Shown: positions 11,430 to 20,859 of the stretch, piece by piece | How the letters are laid out: each line of letters starts with the position of its first letter | Position numbering within the stretch: position 1 is the stretch's first letter | NCBI RefSeq assembly: GCF_040126305.1 | Contig: NZ_CP149510.1 | Coordinates: 1,065,001-1,129,000 of the forward strand | Reading direction: 5' to 3' | Length of the DNA: 64,000 nucleotides | Source of the DNA: Pararhizobium sp. A13 | GTDB lineage: Bacteria; Pseudomonadota; Alphaproteobacteria; Rhizobiales; Rhizobiaceae | Notes under the pieces: model-generated | What the model was told of the DNA's origin: nothing | The model's input: the letters and a program-made list of their open reading frames with translations, nothing else | Databases searched by the model: none | Position numbers and translations under genes: made by a program

Positions 11430-12842
11430 TCAAGTCCGGGTGATGCAGACGACCTTCGGCTGGGTCATGTCCTCGTAGGCAAAACGCACACCCTCTCGGC
11501 CCATGCTGCCATATTTGAAACCACCGAACGGCATGGCGTCGAAACGGTAATCGGAGGAGTCGTTGATCATCACGCCGCCCGCTTCTATGGCCGCCGCAGC
11601 CTGCAATGCGTCGCCGATATTGTTGGTGAAGATGCCGGCATGCAGGCTGTATTCCGGATCATTGGCCATTGCGATCGCGTCACTGAGCCCGTCGAAGGGC
11701 TGCAGCATGACCACGGGCGCGAAGACTTCCTCCTTCCACAGTTTGCATGTCTGCGGCACGCCTTCGAGCACAGTCGGCTGATAGACGGTTCCTTCCCGGC
11801 GATGCCCGCACAGAAGCGTCGCGCCGACAGCGATGGCGTCGTTGACCATCAATTCTGCCCGTTCGGCGGCCCGCTGCGAAATCATCGGGCCGACATCGGT
11901 ATCCTCCTGGTCCGGATTGCCGGCGAGCAGCTTTCGTGTGCCGGCCACGAAGGCCTCGCGGAAGCGTTCATAGAGCGGCGCCTGGACGAGGATACGCTGC
12001 GTACCGATGCAATTCTGGCCGGCCGCCCAATATGCGCCCGAGACGCAGGCCTCGACGGCCTGTGCGAAATCGCAATCCGACATGACGACGACCGGTGCGT
12101 TGCCGCCGAGATCCATGGCGAGTTTTTTCAAACCCGCCGTCTTCGCGATTGCTTCTCCGGTCGCAAAGCCGCCGGTGAACGACACCATGCGGACATCCCG
12201 CGCAGAGATGATCGCCCTGCCGAGATCGGCGCCGCCGATGGCGATCGTGACGATCTCCTCCGGCAATCCGGCCTCGACCAGCGTGTCGACCAGGCGGATC
12301 GCCGAAAGCGGGGTCAGTTCGGATGGTTTCAACAGGACAGCGTTACCGCCGGCAATCGCCGGGCCGAGTTTGTGGGCAACGAGATTGAGCGGATCGTTGT
12401 AGGGGGTAATCGCCGCGATGATGCCGAGCGGCTCGCGCGTGAACCAGCCAAGTCTCGCCTCGGAACCGGCATAGGCGTCGAACGGGATGACCTCGCCGGA
12501 ATTTCGTTTTGCTTCCTCGGCAGAGAGTTTCAGCGTATTGACACAACGCGACGTCTCCTTGCGGGCCTGAACGATCGTTTTGCCGGCTTCCTGGACGATC
12601 AGCCGGGCGAATTCCTCCCGCCGGTTCTCGATCGCCTGTGCCGCCTTTTCGAGGATCTTTGCGCGCTGATGTCTGGGCAGGGCGCGGGACAATGCAGCGC
12701 CGGCTTTTGCACGCGCCATGAGCACACCAATTTGGCCGGCATCCGTGCTTTCAACACTGCCGACCGCTGTTCCGTCAAAGGGATTGCGAACAGTGATCTG
12801 CTCGTTCATCTCGGCGATATGGAGTTTTGCAGCGGTCATCAT
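11430..12842 (-). CDS. NAD(P)-dependent aldehyde dehydrogenase, candidate aspartate-semialdehyde oxidising
   Basis: 470 residues, ALDH superfamily, of the lactaldehyde/phosphonoacetaldehyde-dehydrogenase-like group. The nucleophile is Cys278 in AGQNCIG and the oxyanion Asn149 is in TPYND. The general-base position, Glu in most ALDHs (ELGG), is Asp244 here (MDLGGNAP). The start overlaps the homoserine dehydrogenase stop (ATGA), so both enzymes are co-translated. Since homoserine dehydrogenase running in the oxidative direction yields aspartate semialdehyde, this enzyme is well placed to oxidise it to aspartate. That substrate is inference; the fold is certain. Confidence 0.88.
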   Translation of the reverse strand: MMTAAKLHIAEMNEQITVRNPFDGTAVGSVESTDAGQIGVLMARAKAGAALSRALPRHQRAKILEKAAQAIENRREEFARLIVQEAGKTIVQARKETSRCVNTLKLSAEEAKRNSGEVIPFDAYAGSEARLGWFTREPLGIIAAITPYNDPLNLVAHKLGPAIAGGNAVLLKPSELTPLSAIRLVDTLVEAGLPEEIVTIAIGGADLGRAIISARDVRMVSFTGGFATGEAIAKTAGLKKLAMDLGGNAPVVVMSDCDFAQAVEACVSGAYWAAGQNCIGTQRILVQAPLYERFREAFVAGTRKLLAGNPDQEDTDVGPMISQRAAERAELMVNDAIAVGATLLCGHRREGTVYQPTVLEGVPQTCKLWKEEVFAPVVMLQPFDGLSDAIAMANDPEYSLHAGIFTNNIGDALQAAAAIEAGGVMINDSSDYRFDAMPFGGFKYGSMGREGVRFAYEDMTQPKVVCITRT

Positions 12843-13897
12843 GCAGCGTCCTTCTTATCGACACCAAAACGGGCCTGATGGATGGCAATGATGTCGGAAA
12901 GGAGCGCGTAGGCGGTCTCGATCCTGCCGGCACCGGGTCCAGTCACCGTCACGGCGCCCAGAAGGCCGGTCTTGAACGAGACGGCGTTGATCGCTCCGCC
13001 GACACCGGCGAGCGGATGATCGAGCGGCAGGCGCCGGGGAGCAACACGGGCTTCGATACGGCCGTCTTCGGCAAGGGATGCCGAGCCGATCAGCTTCCAG
13101 CGGTAGCCTTCCTGGGCAGTTTCGATATTTGCTGCAGTCAGGCCCGAAATGCCCTGGCAGGCGACGTCCTTCGGCGTCAGCTTGCCGCCGAGCAGCTCGT
13201 TGGCGAGAATGACGACCTTCAGCCGGACATCGTGACCCTCGACATCGGCAGTCGGGTCCGCTTCCGCATAACCAAGGCTCTGCGCTTCCTTGACGGCATC
13301 GGCGAAGCCGAGCCCACCTTCCATGCGGCCAAGCACGAAGTTCGAGGTGCCGTTCAAAATTCCCTCGAAGCCATGGACACCGGCTCCGGCAAGCGTCTTT
13401 TGTGCCATGCGAATGACCGGCGTGCCGCTCATGACGGCGCCTTCATATTCGAACATGACGCCATTGCGCGCAGCCAGAGCCTTCAGCTCGGCGGATGCCA
13501 GAGCGACGGGACCCTTGTTGGTGGTGACGACGTGCTTGCCGCTCTCGAGCGCCCACCGGCAATGGGATACGGCCGGTTCGCCGTCGCTGGGGTTTGTGAA
13601 GGTCGCCTCGACGACAATGTCTGCCGGAGCATGCTTGATCGCCGTTTCATTGTCGGCCTCGGCGCCGCCGCCGGACAGTTGCCCAAACCCACCCTTTACG
13701 AATTTGGTTTCAACGAGCATGCGCGCGTCGATGCCGTTCGGAGAGATGACGGAGCCGAGATGGAGATCGGTCACCGCAACGATATTCAGCCGCAATCCAA
13801 GTTCGGCGTCCCAGCGATCATTGCTGTCAGCGACCAGTTGGGCCAATGCACGGTTGACGCCGCCGAAACCGATAAGCGCGATATTGTACTGTCTCAT
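12839..13897 (-). CDS. Homoserine dehydrogenase (no ACT domain)
   Basis: 352 residues. N-terminal Rossmann motif [10 protein letters not shown] (about 7-16), catalytic domain with Lys128 in [31 protein letters not shown], Glu212, and Asp223/Lys227 in [16 protein letters not shown]; all key residues are kept. It interconverts homoserine and aspartate semialdehyde with NAD(P). The usual biosynthetic enzyme in this group carries a C-terminal ACT domain for threonine feedback and is about 430-440 residues long; this one ends after the catalytic core, as expected for an uninhibited catabolic form. AGAGGA lies 6 nt before the ATG. It is first in its operon, behind a palindromic operator candidate and a divergent Lrp gene. 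Confidence 0.93.
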   Translation of the reverse strand: MRQYNIALIGFGGVNRALAQLVADSNDRWDAELGLRLNIVAVTDLHLGSVISPNGIDARMLVETKFVKGGFGQLSGGGAEADNETAIKHAPADIVVEATFTNPSDGEPAVSHCRWALESGKHVVTTNKGPVALASAELKALAARNGVMFEYEGAVMSGTPVIRMAQKTLAGAGVHGFEGILNGTSNFVLGRMEGGLGFADAVKEAQSLGYAEADPTADVEGHDVRLKVVILANELLGGKLTPKDVACQGISGLTAANIETAQEGYRWKLIGSASLAEDGRIEARVAPRRLPLDHPLAGVGGAINAVSFKTGLLGAVTVTGPGAGRIETAYALLSDIIAIHQARFGVDKKDAA

Positions 13898-13963
13898 GCC
13901 ATTTCCTCTCTTGAGCGATACGGTGAATGGTGAACGACGACAGGGGTGCGTGAAAGCGTGCTA

Positions 13964-13985
13964 AATGACCAAAGAATTGGTCATT
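13964..13985. promoter_or_regulatory. Palindromic operator candidate in divergent hom-like/Lrp spacer
   Basis: aatgaccaa-agaa-ttggtcatt, a perfect 9-bp inverted repeat, 67-88 bp upstream of the homoserine dehydrogenase start and 195 bp upstream of the divergent Lrp gene. Size and symmetry suit an Lrp-type dimer site. The 282-bp spacer holds no gene. Confidence 0.6.
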
Positions 13986-14179
13986 CTGCATACTCGATGA
14001 CGAAACGTCCGTGGCGTATGAAATTGCGCGAGCGGCGCGGACACGAGGCGCGTCGGGACCGATTTTTGACGATTCACCGCAGTGATCTAGTATAGGCTGC
14101 GGCAAATCACTCCAGCGCCGCGGGTCTTTCAGACGCGCCGCGGGCGCTGGGGCACGGTGTAGTCGAGGGCGAGGAGCAG

Positions 14180-14650
14180 ATGACGGAACCACTGGATCAA
14201 TTCGACCGAAACATCCTCGAGATCGTGCAACGCGATTGTCAGATCAAGGCGGAGGCGGTCGGGGAGATGATCGGCCTTTCGGCGTCCGCCGTTCAGCGCC
14301 GCCTGAAGCGGATGCGCGAGGAAGGAATTATTTCAGCGGAAATCGCTCTGGTCGATCGAAAGGTTGCCGGAAATCCGATGACGTTCATCGCGGGAATGGA
14401 GATCGAGCGCGAAAACTACGATGCGCTTTCAAAATTCCGCACCTGGGTCGACAAGCAAGACCATATCCAGCAGGTCTATTACGTGACCGGTTCCGTCGAT
14501 CTTGTTGCCATCATTACGGCACAGGACGTTGGCCAATATGATGAAATCACCGCACAGATCATGTCGCAGAATCCGCAGATCAAGCGAATCCACACCAATG
14601 TCGTCCTCAAAGACATAAAGTTGGGCATGTTTGTTCCGATGCAGTCCTAA
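14180..14650 (+). CDS. Lrp/AsnC family transcriptional regulator, divergent
   Basis: 156 residues: HTH (about 8-60, with VGEMIGLSASAVQRRLKRMR) and AsnC/RAM ligand domain (about 70-150, with VTGSVDLVAIITA). GGAG lies 7 nt before the ATG. Its divergence from the homoserine dehydrogenase operon, with a perfect palindrome between, suggests that it controls that operon and itself in response to an amino acid. The gene ends convergently to the adenylate cyclase gene after 74 bp. Confidence 0.92.
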   Translation: MTEPLDQFDRNILEIVQRDCQIKAEAVGEMIGLSASAVQRRLKRMREEGIISAEIALVDRKVAGNPMTFIAGMEIERENYDALSKFRTWVDKQDHIQQVYYVTGSVDLVAIITAQDVGQYDEITAQIMSQNPQIKRIHTNVVLKDIKLGMFVPMQS

Positions 14651-14724
14651 GGACACATCGAGCAAGCCGGCGTCGGGCGAGCGAGATCGATCTCATCGGG
14701 ACGAGTCAGGCGGCGACCTGCTGG

Positions 14725-16716
14725 TCAGGTGAGACGCGATCGCAGCAGACGGTAGTAGCCGCCAAGCTGCGGGATCTCCCGCTCGAGTTGATCAAGAGCC
14801 GAATCCTGCGCCTGCAGCGTTCCGGCGTATTTGGCGGCAAGCAGCTGCTTGTGGTTCGCCAGAGCCTGCGGCGCGGGTGTGGGTTGCAGGATCGTGAAGA
14901 TCGGCGACAGCGCGGTGCGGCCCTTGACGGTGATGCTGTCGAGTTCGGCGCTGGTGAAATCTGCCGCGCTCAACTTGGCCGTCTGCTCGCCGATCAGCAG
15001 CGGCACGCCGTAATTCTTCGATTCGCCTTCGAGCCGCGAGGCGAGATTGACGGCATCGCCGAGCACCGAATAGTCGAAGCGGCGCGACGAGCCCATATTG
15101 CCGACGACGCAGTCGCCGGTGTTGATGCCGATGCCGATCCTCAGCATATGCGGCTTGCTGCGATCGCCTTCCGCTTCCCGGCGCAGCTCGGCATTGAGCG
15201 TCTCGATCGCCTCCAGCATGCGCAGCGCAGCACCTACCGCATGGCTGGCATGGTCCGGATCGTCGAGCGGCGCGTTCCAGAAGGCCATCAGGCAGTCGCC
15301 GATATATTTGTCGATCGTGCCGCCGCTTTCGAGCACGATTTCCGAAAGCGGCGTGAGCAGCCTGTTGATCAGGGCCGTTAGCTGCTCGGGATCGTCTTTC
15401 AACGTTTCGGAAATCGTGGTGAAGCCGCGCACGTCGCAGAAAAGAATGGTCAACGACCGCCGCTCGCCGCCGAGTTTCAGCTGTGACGGATCGTTGGCAA
15501 GGCGCTCGACCAGCGCCGGGGAAAGGTAACGCGAAAAGGCGCGTGTGATGTCCCGGCGGCTGCGCCGCTCCGCGGCATAATCGAGCCCGGTCTGACCTGC
15601 GGCGACGCAGAAATAGGACAACACCGGGCCGACCGGCGACACGAAAACGTGGCCCAGCCTGAGCAGCGCGTAGCTCGCAACCGCAAGAAGGAGCACGACC
15701 AAAAGGCTGAGTATGGCCGTCAGCCAACCGGTCGAACGAAAGACCATGGTGGCCGCCAGCAAGGCACCAAAGGCAATCGCGGCAATCACGATCGGCCGCC
15801 CGGCCCTTTCGATGAACAGGCCTCCGGTTATATTGTCGAAGATCGTTGCCTGGATTTCGGCGCCGGAGACCAACTGGCCGGTATGCACCGTGAATGGCGT
15901 CGCAAATGCATCCGCGCCACCGGCCTGCAGGGTCGGTGCGTTCTGCAGGCTGAGCCCGACGATGACGACGCGGTCGCGAAAGAATCCCTCCGGCAGGAAT
16001 TGGCCGGGGTCGAGCGCCTGGTAATAGGATGCGGTCGGATAGGTTCGCGCCGGCCCGAACATCTGGAGCAGTGCCGGTCCAGACCGCGCCTCTTCCTGTC
16101 GTCCGGCGGTCCGTGCAAGTTGCGTTGCAAAGCCGTCCGCATAGGCTGGAACCTGCCGCAACGTACCGTCGCCGCTCAACTGCACCGATGCGATCCCGGT
16201 CTTTGCGCCGCGTTCGACAAGCTGAGCCAGCGGTTCTGTTCGCACGAATTGATCGGCCTGTGGCGTCTCGATCAGCGTCTCGTCGCCCGCGAGAACGACA
16301 TCCGGACCCGCCGCCGCAGCAAGGGCGGCATCGTTTTCCGGCGCGACTGAGGCCTCGGCAAAGATGATATCGACGCCGATGGCTTTCGCCCCGGCCCCGC
16401 GCAGCGCTTCGATCAGCCGGGCGTGCAGGCCGCGCGGCCAGGGCCACTGGCTGCCGATTTCTGCCATGGACGGCTCGTCGATCGCGACGATCACCGGCCC
16501 GTCCTTTGGCAGCGGTGGTGGTGCGAAGGTCGAGAGATAGTCGAAGCTGCGCAGTTCGACGAGCGAGAAGGGGGAGGTCAGCGAGGCGAAGGAGAGAACG
16601 ACGACTGTGAGGGCTGCGAGCAGGCCAAGCCGGTTGCGCCGTCGCCGAATGCGCCGAGCGGCTGTTTCGGTCGAAGGGCCGCCTGTGTGCCGGCTAAGTG
16701 CTTTAAGTACCGGCAT
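14725..16716 (-). CDS. CHASE2-domain adenylate/guanylate cyclase
   Basis: 663 residues. An N-terminal transmembrane helix (about 30-50) precedes a periplasmic CHASE2 sensor domain (about 50-300, with IVAIDEPSMAEIGSQWPWPR); three membrane helices (about 315-390) follow, then a class III cyclase domain (about 410-620). The cyclase has both metal Asp residues (LFCDVRGFTT near residue 428; GDCLMAFWNAP), the base-recognising Lys in DKYIGD, and the Asp/Asn/Arg set in LGDAVNLASRLE, so it should be active, probably making cAMP. The chosen ATG overlaps the stop of the FecR-TPR-barrel gene (ATGA). The pair therefore forms one operon in which the cyclase may read the state of the outer-membrane protein. 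Confidence 0.9.
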   Translation of the reverse strand: MPVLKALSRHTGGPSTETAARRIRRRRNRLGLLAALTVVVLSFASLTSPFSLVELRSFDYLSTFAPPPLPKDGPVIVAIDEPSMAEIGSQWPWPRGLHARLIEALRGAGAKAIGVDIIFAEASVAPENDAALAAAAGPDVVLAGDETLIETPQADQFVRTEPLAQLVERGAKTGIASVQLSGDGTLRQVPAYADGFATQLARTAGRQEEARSGPALLQMFGPARTYPTASYYQALDPGQFLPEGFFRDRVVIVGLSLQNAPTLQAGGADAFATPFTVHTGQLVSGAEIQATIFDNITGGLFIERAGRPIVIAAIAFGALLAATMVFRSTGWLTAILSLLVVLLLAVASYALLRLGHVFVSPVGPVLSYFCVAAGQTGLDYAAERRSRRDITRAFSRYLSPALVERLANDPSQLKLGGERRSLTILFCDVRGFTTISETLKDDPEQLTALINRLLTPLSEIVLESGGTIDKYIGDCLMAFWNAPLDDPDHASHAVGAALRMLEAIETLNAELRREAEGDRSKPHMLRIGIGINTGDCVVGNMGSSRRFDYSVLGDAVNLASRLEGESKNYGVPLLIGEQTAKLSAADFTSAELDSITVKGRTALSPIFTILQPTPAPQALANHKQLLAAKYAGTLQAQDSALDQLEREIPQLGGYYRLLRSRLT

Positions 16717-19700
16717 CAGAAACGCACTTTCACCGTTCCCTTGAAGGTCGGTCCCCAACCGGGAATGGCGTACGCGATATCAAAATCCTCATCCAGCAGG
16801 TTGAAGGCGGCGAGATCGACCTCGATGCGTTTGTCGAAGGACTCCCATTTTACGCCAGCGTCAAGTGTCCAGTAGTCTTCAAGGCGGGTCCCGGAATTGT
16901 CGAGGCGCTCGCCGGTATAGTTCGCAGCAAGCGTTGCGCGGATATTGTTGGTGTTAACCCAGGTAAGTGCAATGCGGCCCGCCGTATCCGGAACGAACGG
17001 CAAGGCACCATCGAACGTGTCGCCGACGACGGCGCCGTGGCCGCTGGACTCGTTGGCTGCGATGGTGGCCGAAAGCCCGAAGCCGTGGCCGAGCCAAAGG
17101 TTTGCCGTCAAGCTGGCCCGGTCCAGCCGTCCCTCATCGATAGCGATTGTATCAACCGTGTAGGGCAATGTCGTTGTAATGGAATCGAATTCCTGGTGCT
17201 GGACATCGACGGACGTGAAGAAGCGATCGGTCCATTCGGCGTCCCAGCGAAACGCGAAGGTATCGACCTTGCCGTCCAGTGCGAGATCGAGCTGGTTTGA
17301 TTGGATGCCGAGCACACCGACCGGAGCGAGCGTGGGTGTGTCCGAGGCAGCGCCCTCGCGCAAATACGCGGCTCTCAGCCATTGCCCTTCGAAAGGGCTC
17401 CAGGCGAGACCGACATGCGGCTCCAGCCTTTCGATCTTGCTGTCGCCGTTCTCAAGGTAGGTGGCAAACAGTGCCGCCTCGGCCTTGAATGAAGGCGTTA
17501 TTTCGGCAAGCACGGAGGCATAGGCCCTGCCGAGAGGCGACGTCTCGTTGGACGTCGTGTCGATAAATGTGACTGGAGGCGAGATGTCGATCGTTGTCTC
17601 ATGCGACTTCTGTTTCAGCGTCCCACCTTCCAACCCGTAGCGAAAGGTCAGGTCGCCGTCTCCATAGATATGGCCAATGGCAGCAACAATGCTGGTTTCT
17701 TCGCCCTCCGTGTTTTCCTCGGTCAGGGGAATTCCAAACAGGGCGCCATTGTCCTGAACATGCGCTTCGCTGGCCGAATAGAAGAGACCGGCATTGACGA
17801 TATTCTGGTAGGCAATGGTGTGGCTCCAACCGGCGCCTATATTCAGGCCGCTTGCGGATACATCCAAGGCGCGGTCGGCCGCCAGGGGAAACGGAACTGG
17901 TGGCACCGTCGTTAAGATGCTTGTATCGCGCGAAAGATCGGCACGTGCATATTCGGTATAGAAGACGAACCGGTCGTCAGGCGTCGGCGTTGCCGTCAGA
18001 TAGCCGGTACCGCCGAGAAGGTCCGTCTCGTTTGAAAAATTGCCGGTGATATCGTCGAGCGCACGGCCCTGCGGGGTGGTTTCCCATTGCAGCGTGCCGT
18101 AGACGCTTATGGGAAAGAGTGCATTGCCGAAACCGCGAAGCTCTGCCTCGCCGATATATCCGAGTTTACCGTCGCCTGAGATCAGGCCACCGCCGATGGA
18201 GGCTTCCATAAATGGTCTCTGGACGAGATTGGCGGTCCGATCGCGGCTGGCGAGCATATGGGGCTCGATCAGCAGCCCTTGAATGTACGACGAGAACGAC
18301 GTGTCGTTGAAGCTGTTTTCGATGGTTCTGCCGTCATAGCTGTCTTCGCTGGTGAACGGATTGACACTGCCGCGCACCGCCTGGTCGATATAGCTCGACC
18401 CCGTAAAGGCGTCGAACACGACGTCGCCGTAATATTGCCCCCAGGCATCGAGGCCCTGCAGGCGAAAAGCGTCGTTGAGCGTCGAACCCGCATACTGGTT
18501 GGCGCCGAGCGGTGCATAGTCGCCACCCCGAGCACGCGTCCGGCGCATGATCTCCTGCGCATTGCGGATCGCGGCATCGGAATCATATTCATCGATGGCG
18601 ATCGCGGTGCGAACGACCGGTATGAGCGGATCGTGGGGATCCAGCCGCTCGGCATTGTCGAGCGCCTGGGCCGCAGGCAGACGATCGCCCTTTTCATAGT
18701 GAGCGGCGGCCAGCAGCAATTGTGCCGGGGAATAGCCCGGATTGGCGGTCGAGCCCGCGAGCAGGTCCTCCACCGCCTTTTCCATCTCGCCGGTCTGCAG
18801 ATAGTAAAGGCCGCGGGCCACCAAGGCGATGTCGAAGGACGGATCGACCTTCATCGCTTCGTCTATCTCGCGTTTGGCTTCCGCCATGCGCATTTCGGCA
18901 AGATAGAGGACGGCAAGATTGGCATGACCGACGGGATCGCGCGGGTCGAGCTCAATCGCTTTCTTGTAGGCGGCTTCGGCTTCCCGGTTGGCATCCCGGT
19001 CGGATTGAGCAATACCGATCGTGTTCCAGATGGTGCTGGAGCCAGGCGCGGTTTTCAGGGCGCGGTTCAGATCGTCGAGCGCGCCCTGCCGGTCGTGCAA
19101 AATGAGGAGTTTGTAGCTCGCCCGCGCTTCCAGTCCGGTCGGATCGTCCGGGTCGATTGCCAGGGCACGTTCAAACCCGCCGACAACTTCCTTTTCATCG
19201 GCGAGCAGGAGGCCGAGTTGGGCGCGTATGCCGGGCAGCGTCGGATCGTCGGGCGTGTTGCGCTCGCCTTCCTTGATGGCGGCGAGTGCTGCCGGAATGT
19301 CCTCGCGGAAACCGGCGGTCCAGGCCTTTGCCATGGCGGCATAACCGCTGTTGCCGACCTTGGGCGGTTCTTCGACGTGGTTGGGGTCGGCAAGAGACCG
19401 GGCGAAATAACCGCCATAGGCAGCGATCGCGCGGCGCTTGGCGTCGAGCCCTGGCCTGGCCTTTTCAAACAGCGTAGCTGCATCCTTATAACGGTTCTCG
19501 GAGCCGGCGATCAGTGCCTCGAGCAGATCTGCGCGCGCAAGCTGGGCGCGGCGCAGGCCCCGGAGGCGTGCCTCGTCGAGGGCCGCCTTTGCCTTCTGCT
19601 TTCCATCGAGCGCGAGATAGATTTCCGACAGGCTCAGCCAATCCTCAGCGGTGCGCGTACCGGCTTCCTCCGTCTCGATGCGGCTTCGCTCGGAGCGCAT

Positions 19701-20363
19701 CTGCGGCACGAGCAGTGGCGTTGCCGGCATCCACTGGAAGGCGGTCCGCACTTGCAGACTGAACAGCATCTGCTCCCGGTCTTTCGGCTTGGCGATGATG
19801 ATCTTCGAGGGCGCCTTGCCGATCGCGGCGACGGCGCCTTCCCCTTGACTGACCGTCACTGAACCCTGCGCATTTGACAGCTCGACCAGCCCTTCCAGCA
19901 CGATCAGCGAGGTCTTACCGTCCGCACCGACCGTCATCGTCCAGTCGGTGCCGCGAATGGCGGCTGTTGCGGCAGGGGTGTCGATGGATACGCCATCGCC
20001 GCCGCGCTCGGCGCGGGCCCAGATCGTGCCGGACTGCAGCTCAAGCCCGGTATCTCCGCTGCCGCCCATCTGCTTGACGAGAAGTGACGTATTGCGGCCG
20101 AGACGGACCTGGGTGCGGTCGGAAAACAGGACGGCCAGCTGGCCGGTGGCGTTGGTGCGCAGCACGTCGCCGGTGAGCAGGTCCTGCTGCAGGTCGACAT
20201 AGCGCCAGCTGGAGACATCGACGAAACGCACTTCCTCGCCGGATTTGCGGGCAATGACCGACCCCGCGGCGGGAAGCGGGCGCGGCAAAGGGTCAGCCTG
20301 CGCCGGCATGGCGAGACAGAGCGCTCCCAACGCATACCCAACGCCCGTGGATGCGTATTTCAT
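16716..20363 (-). CDS. FecR-TPR-outer-membrane beta-barrel fusion protein
   Basis: 1215 residues. A Sec signal peptide (about 1-24, ending AMPAQA) is followed by a FecR domain (about 40-180; GDVLRTNATGQLAVLFSDRT, LELQSGTIWAR, TAAIRGTDW), a long TPR superhelix (about 230-620; for example AEAAYKKAIELDPRDPVGHA), and a region of about 550 residues rich in alternating beta strands, ending KGTVKVRF with a C-terminal Phe as in outer-membrane barrels. The last part resembles TonB-dependent-receptor barrels (NLLDEDFDIAYA near the end), but no plug domain is seen. GGGGA lies 5 nt before this ATG. Free FecR proteins next to CHASE2 cyclases are common; having the TPR and barrel on one chain is unusual. 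Its ligand is unknown. Confidence 0.8.
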   Translation of the reverse strand: MKYASTGVGYALGALCLAMPAQADPLPRPLPAAGSVIARKSGEEVRFVDVSSWRYVDLQQDLLTGDVLRTNATGQLAVLFSDRTQVRLGRNTSLLVKQMGGSGDTGLELQSGTIWARAERGGDGVSIDTPAATAAIRGTDWTMTVGADGKTSLIVLEGLVELSNAQGSVTVSQGEGAVAAIGKAPSKIIIAKPKDREQMLFSLQVRTAFQWMPATPLLVPQMRSERSRIETEEAGTRTAEDWLSLSEIYLALDGKQKAKAALDEARLRGLRRAQLARADLLEALIAGSENRYKDAATLFEKARPGLDAKRRAIAAYGGYFARSLADPNHVEEPPKVGNSGYAAMAKAWTAGFREDIPAALAAIKEGERNTPDDPTLPGIRAQLGLLLADEKEVVGGFERALAIDPDDPTGLEARASYKLLILHDRQGALDDLNRALKTAPGSSTIWNTIGIAQSDRDANREAEAAYKKAIELDPRDPVGHANLAVLYLAEMRMAEAKREIDEAMKVDPSFDIALVARGLYYLQTGEMEKAVEDLLAGSTANPGYSPAQLLLAAAHYEKGDRLPAAQALDNAERLDPHDPLIPVVRTAIAIDEYDSDAAIRNAQEIMRRTRARGGDYAPLGANQYAGSTLNDAFRLQGLDAWGQYYGDVVFDAFTGSSYIDQAVRGSVNPFTSEDSYDGRTIENSFNDTSFSSYIQGLLIEPHMLASRDRTANLVQRPFMEASIGGGLISGDGKLGYIGEAELRGFGNALFPISVYGTLQWETTPQGRALDDITGNFSNETDLLGGTGYLTATPTPDDRFVFYTEYARADLSRDTSILTTVPPVPFPLAADRALDVSASGLNIGAGWSHTIAYQNIVNAGLFYSASEAHVQDNGALFGIPLTEENTEGEETSIVAAIGHIYGDGDLTFRYGLEGGTLKQKSHETTIDISPPVTFIDTTSNETSPLGRAYASVLAEITPSFKAEAALFATYLENGDSKIERLEPHVGLAWSPFEGQWLRAAYLREGAASDTPTLAPVGVLGIQSNQLDLALDGKVDTFAFRWDAEWTDRFFTSVDVQHQEFDSITTTLPYTVDTIAIDEGRLDRASLTANLWLGHGFGLSATIAANESSGHGAVVGDTFDGALPFVPDTAGRIALTWVNTNNIRATLAANYTGERLDNSGTRLEDYWTLDAGVKWESFDKRIEVDLAAFNLLDEDFDIAYAIPGWGPTFKGTVKVRF

Positions 20364-20859
20364 GCAAATTCCCCAACATTGCACAGATGATCACTGGAAT
20401 TGACCACGCAAAAAGTCAAGCCGGGCGGGCGTTTTCGCTTTGCATTACAGCAGGTGTGTAGAAATGGAGAAACGCAATACAACATTGGCGAGTATTCCCG
20501 GCGGTATGTATAGGAGGAAGAATGCGGTTGCAGCTTTTGGAAGACGTTCACGAGTTGCGAAGTATTCACCTTGCATCAAGGCACAAGGCGCTTTTCTGCC
20601 GCCGGGTGAAAATCGCGTCTTGACGGTCACATCCATCGTCCAGTTCGCCGCCTGATCAAAACTCCCCAAAATTCCTATGAGATTTTTATTTCTCAGCCCA
20701 GCAGCCTGTCTCGAACCCTTATGCGGTTCGGCACCATAGTGAGCGTGGAATTCAGGCCCCGGATCTTGTGCTGAGCACGGTCTGACGGGGCCTCTTTCGC
20801 GTCACCTCCCCCTTTGAAGAAGAGGGAAACATGAAATTCAACAAAAGGAGCCTGGGTCG
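20364..20859. other. Long divergent spacer and hairpin-rich leader before kdp
   Basis: 496 bp without a recognisable protein gene. On the + strand close to kdp there are two ordered hairpins: cgaacc-(6)-ggttcg at 20712-20729, and aggccccg (20754-20761) pairing with cggggcct (20786-20793) around an inner gtgc-tga-gcac hairpin. A purine-rich stretch (aacaaaaggag) ahead of 20860 serves as ribosome-binding site. The half next to the FecR gene should hold the promoters of both operons. No known riboswitch family was recognised. Confidence 0.45.

Noticed and set aside
14690..14712. gagatcgatctc palindrome between convergent genes
   Set aside because: Short, and common by chance in GC-rich rhizobial DNA (GATC-rich); no link to a promoter.
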